A stretch of DNA of 64,000 nt from Bradyrhizobium sp. BTAi1 (GTDB taxonomy: Bacteria > Pseudomonadota > Alphaproteobacteria > Rhizobiales > Xanthobacteraceae): positions 1,466,001-1,530,000 of the forward strand of contig NC_009485.1 in assembly GCF_000015165.1 (NCBI RefSeq). Reading direction: 5' to 3'. Shown piece after piece: positions 62,467-64,000 of this stretch; within the stretch, counting starts at the first letter, position 1; every line of letters starts with the position of its first letter. Below the pieces are notes generated by a model. That model saw only the letters and a program-made list of their open reading frames with translations. It was not told the DNA's origin and did not search any database. Both the position numbers and the translations under genes were made by a program.

Positions 62467-63365
62467 GCATTTCTGCCGAACTGCTCCGGAGAGCATATTC
62501 GGCTGGTATGAAGTTTCCGGCCGACTCCGGGATCGAACGCGCGACAGCTGGGGTGCCGCCGCTGCCTGAAAGTCAGTGGGTTACCTTTGGTTCTGGTGTA
62601 GGGCAGGCCGCAGCTTGCCGCTTTTTGCGCCCATTGACAAGAAATCTCATTTTATCGGCCAAACCAAATCAGCAGCACACCTCCGAGAACAAGGAGAAAA
62701 GCGCCCTCGTGCCAACGAGTGAGACCAGAGCCGGCAAACCTTTCTCCCATTGTGTAGGTGGTCCGTAGCACGACCATTCCAAGCAGGCAGCTAAGAAGAC
62801 TGGCCGCCCGCGCAGGTGTGTCTCCAGACCTGAGCATGGACAGGGCAAGGATGACCATTAAGCGAAAGGAAGCGAATGGCCCGTCGTCCCAACGTGGCCG
62901 TAGAACCTTGGGCGTTAAGCATTTTGCGTCACACATCAACTCGGACAGTGGAGGCACGTCATACAATAATGATCGTGTCGGGCAATCTTGCGGGAGATCA
63001 AAAGGATGGAAGGCTTCAGTTATCCCGCGGCGTGACGCATGTCGCCGCTCGGTGAAGCGTTCCCGCATGGAAAGTGAGGGCGGGACGTAGCGGGTCTTAT
63101 CGTCAAGATTTGAGAGGACGCAGCCGTTGAACGAATAACGTGGGCCATGAAGGCGCAGTGCCTGATCGCTCTGCTGCGGTTCGCCGCGGGGGCTCAGCCG
63201 GACCTGCCTTCGCGGGTGCCGAGCCGGATCGGCGGCCGCAATGTTGAACCGTATCGTATCGTCCCGGCCGCCCACGCTGTCTGGCTGTTCGTATCGAAAA
63301 TTATTCGCAGATGAGCAGCGGGCCAGACCCCTGGGGGCCGCTGCCGATCCTCCCAGGAGGCTAAT
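62467..63365. other. Region between hipA and the IS5 transposase
   Basis: About 900 bases. One minus-strand frame (62652-63275) ends in a hydrophobic segment (ASLLSCLLGMVVLRTTYTMGERFAGSGLTRWHEGAFLLVLGGVLLIWFGR) that could be the tail of a small membrane protein. Its first two thirds look like chance sequence, so I do not call a gene. The IS5 terminal repeat should lie close to 63360 but was not identified. Confidence 0.4.
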
Positions 63366-64000
63366 CTAGTCGTCCGTTAAGAAGCCTGTTTGACGGGCCG
63401 GGTGGCCAGCTGCGGAGCGCCAAAGGGCGATCAGAATTGAGGCCAGCAGATCCCTCAGCCATGCGAGGACGCGGCGGAGGTTGTGGCCAACGGCAGTGAG
63501 AATGACGTTGATGGCGTCGCCGTCACGGCCCTTGAGATGGCAGCGGCCGAGATGGCCGTCGCTCTTCATGTGACCGATGATCGGCTCGATGGCGGAGCGG
63601 CGGCGGAGTTCACGTTCGATCGCGCCGAAGACACCGCGCTTCTGCCCGGAGATGAAGACGCGACGCGGGCGCTCCGTCGTGTGGCCGCGATATCCCTTGT
63701 CGACATAGGCGCGCTCGATGGCGCATCCGGTCAGCTTCTCGGTCGCCTCGATGATACTGCCGAGCGTATGGCCATCGTAGGGATTGCCGGGGAGAGATCG
63801 AGCGTGGAGCACGAACTGGCCGCCCGGGGCGCGGCCGTTGGTGGTGACGATCGACGCCTTGACGCCGAACTCGTAAGGCGCGGACGCCTTGCCCTTGCCG
63901 ATGCATTCGACCTCGGGAGCGTGGAAGGAATAGAGCTTCCAGCCCCGCTGGCGCTGCTGCTGCGATCTGATCTGGCTCGCGCGGGCCAGCGGGGCCTCGA
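63366..64000 (-). CDS. IS5-family transposase, 3' part
   Basis: The minus-strand frame is open from the right edge to TAG at 63366-63368 (211 residues). It has the DDE transposase features: KLYSFHAPEVECIGKGKASAPYEFGVKASIVTTNGRAPGGQFVLHARSLPGNPYDGHTLGSIIE, D in ERAYVDKGYRGH, and RRRSAIEPIIGHMKSDGHLGRCHLKGRDGDAINVILTAVGHNLRRVLAWL with the catalytic E. The start and most of the N-terminal half lie beyond the window. It looks intact as far as seen. Confidence 0.9.
   Translation of the reverse strand, partial: EAPLARASQIRSQQQRQRGWKLYSFHAPEVECIGKGKASAPYEFGVKASIVTTNGRAPGGQFVLHARSLPGNPYDGHTLGSIIEATEKLTGCAIERAYVDKGYRGHTTERPRRVFISGQKRGVFGAIERELRRRSAIEPIIGHMKSDGHLGRCHLKGRDGDAINVILTAVGHNLRRVLAWLRDLLASILIALWRSAAGHPARQTGFLTDD

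Noticed and set aside
62652-63275. A 207-residue minus-strand gene with a hydrophobic C-terminus
   Set aside because: Only the last 60-70 residues look protein-like; the rest is chance-like and no start is supported. Mentioned in the region note only.

Overview
The window reads as chromosome of a high-GC alphaproteobacterium of the Rhizobiales, most likely a Bradyrhizobium or close relative. The reasons are the HWE-type kinase, CpdR, class III cyclase/TPR proteins, DUF3551-type small proteins, N-type ATPase, alphaproteobacterial tRNA sequences and the dominant codon use. This is inference from gene content and remembered families; no database was searched.

Layout. 0-24 kb is mostly core-like: the end of a TPR protein, a membrane sensor kinase, a LysR regulator divergent from a two-gene dabBA inorganic-carbon uptake unit (5.9-10.1 kb), a large membrane-anchored di-heme cytochrome c, two tandem paralogous adenylate cyclase/TPR proteins, LysE and TauE exporters with a LysR regulator, a chemoreceptor, a HisN-like phosphatase, a probable small RNA with its own promoter and terminator (22.6-22.7 kb), an N-formylglutamate amidohydrolase and cpdR.

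At 24.4 kb a complete tRNA-Val(GAC) gene marks the start of an accessory region. A tyrosine integrase runs antisense into the tRNA. It is followed by an excisionase-like HTH gene, a 3' piece of tRNA-fMet, remnants of a serine recombinase, IS3 and IS66, a Tat-type hypothetical protein, an XRE regulator, and a complete IS630 element with a LexA-like passenger gene. Beyond the IS lies a compact cysteine-rich envelope gene set (30.9-33.9 kb: DUF2946-like, outer-membrane beta-barrel, TlpA-like thioredoxin, MORN protein, 56-residue Cys protein) that looks like metal or redox handling. Two 136-146 bp repeats, each ending in a tRNA-like 3' fragment, lie at 34.0 and 50.9 kb.

Between those repeats are a coiled-coil protein, a patatin/acetoacetate decarboxylase/(broken) 3-hydroxybutyrate dehydrogenase group, PepSY and small membrane proteins, a broken and an intact TetR regulator, and an efflux operon. 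The efflux operon has a degenerate histidine-kinase-like protein translationally coupled to two RND adaptors and an RND pump. A near-identical 23-bp sequence lies in front of both the small membrane proteins and the tetR/efflux locus, which suggests one regulon. A LysR gene, a DUF3551-like gene and a zinc-ribbon gene follow.

51.7-58.2 kb holds a complete N-type ATPase operon (atpDCQRBEFAG, minus strand) in which atpQ carries an apparent frameshift. After it come a DinB gene that has lost its catalytic SLDEAYLD segment, a hipBA module preceded by four evenly spaced operator palindromes, and, at the right edge, the 3' part of an IS5-family transposase.
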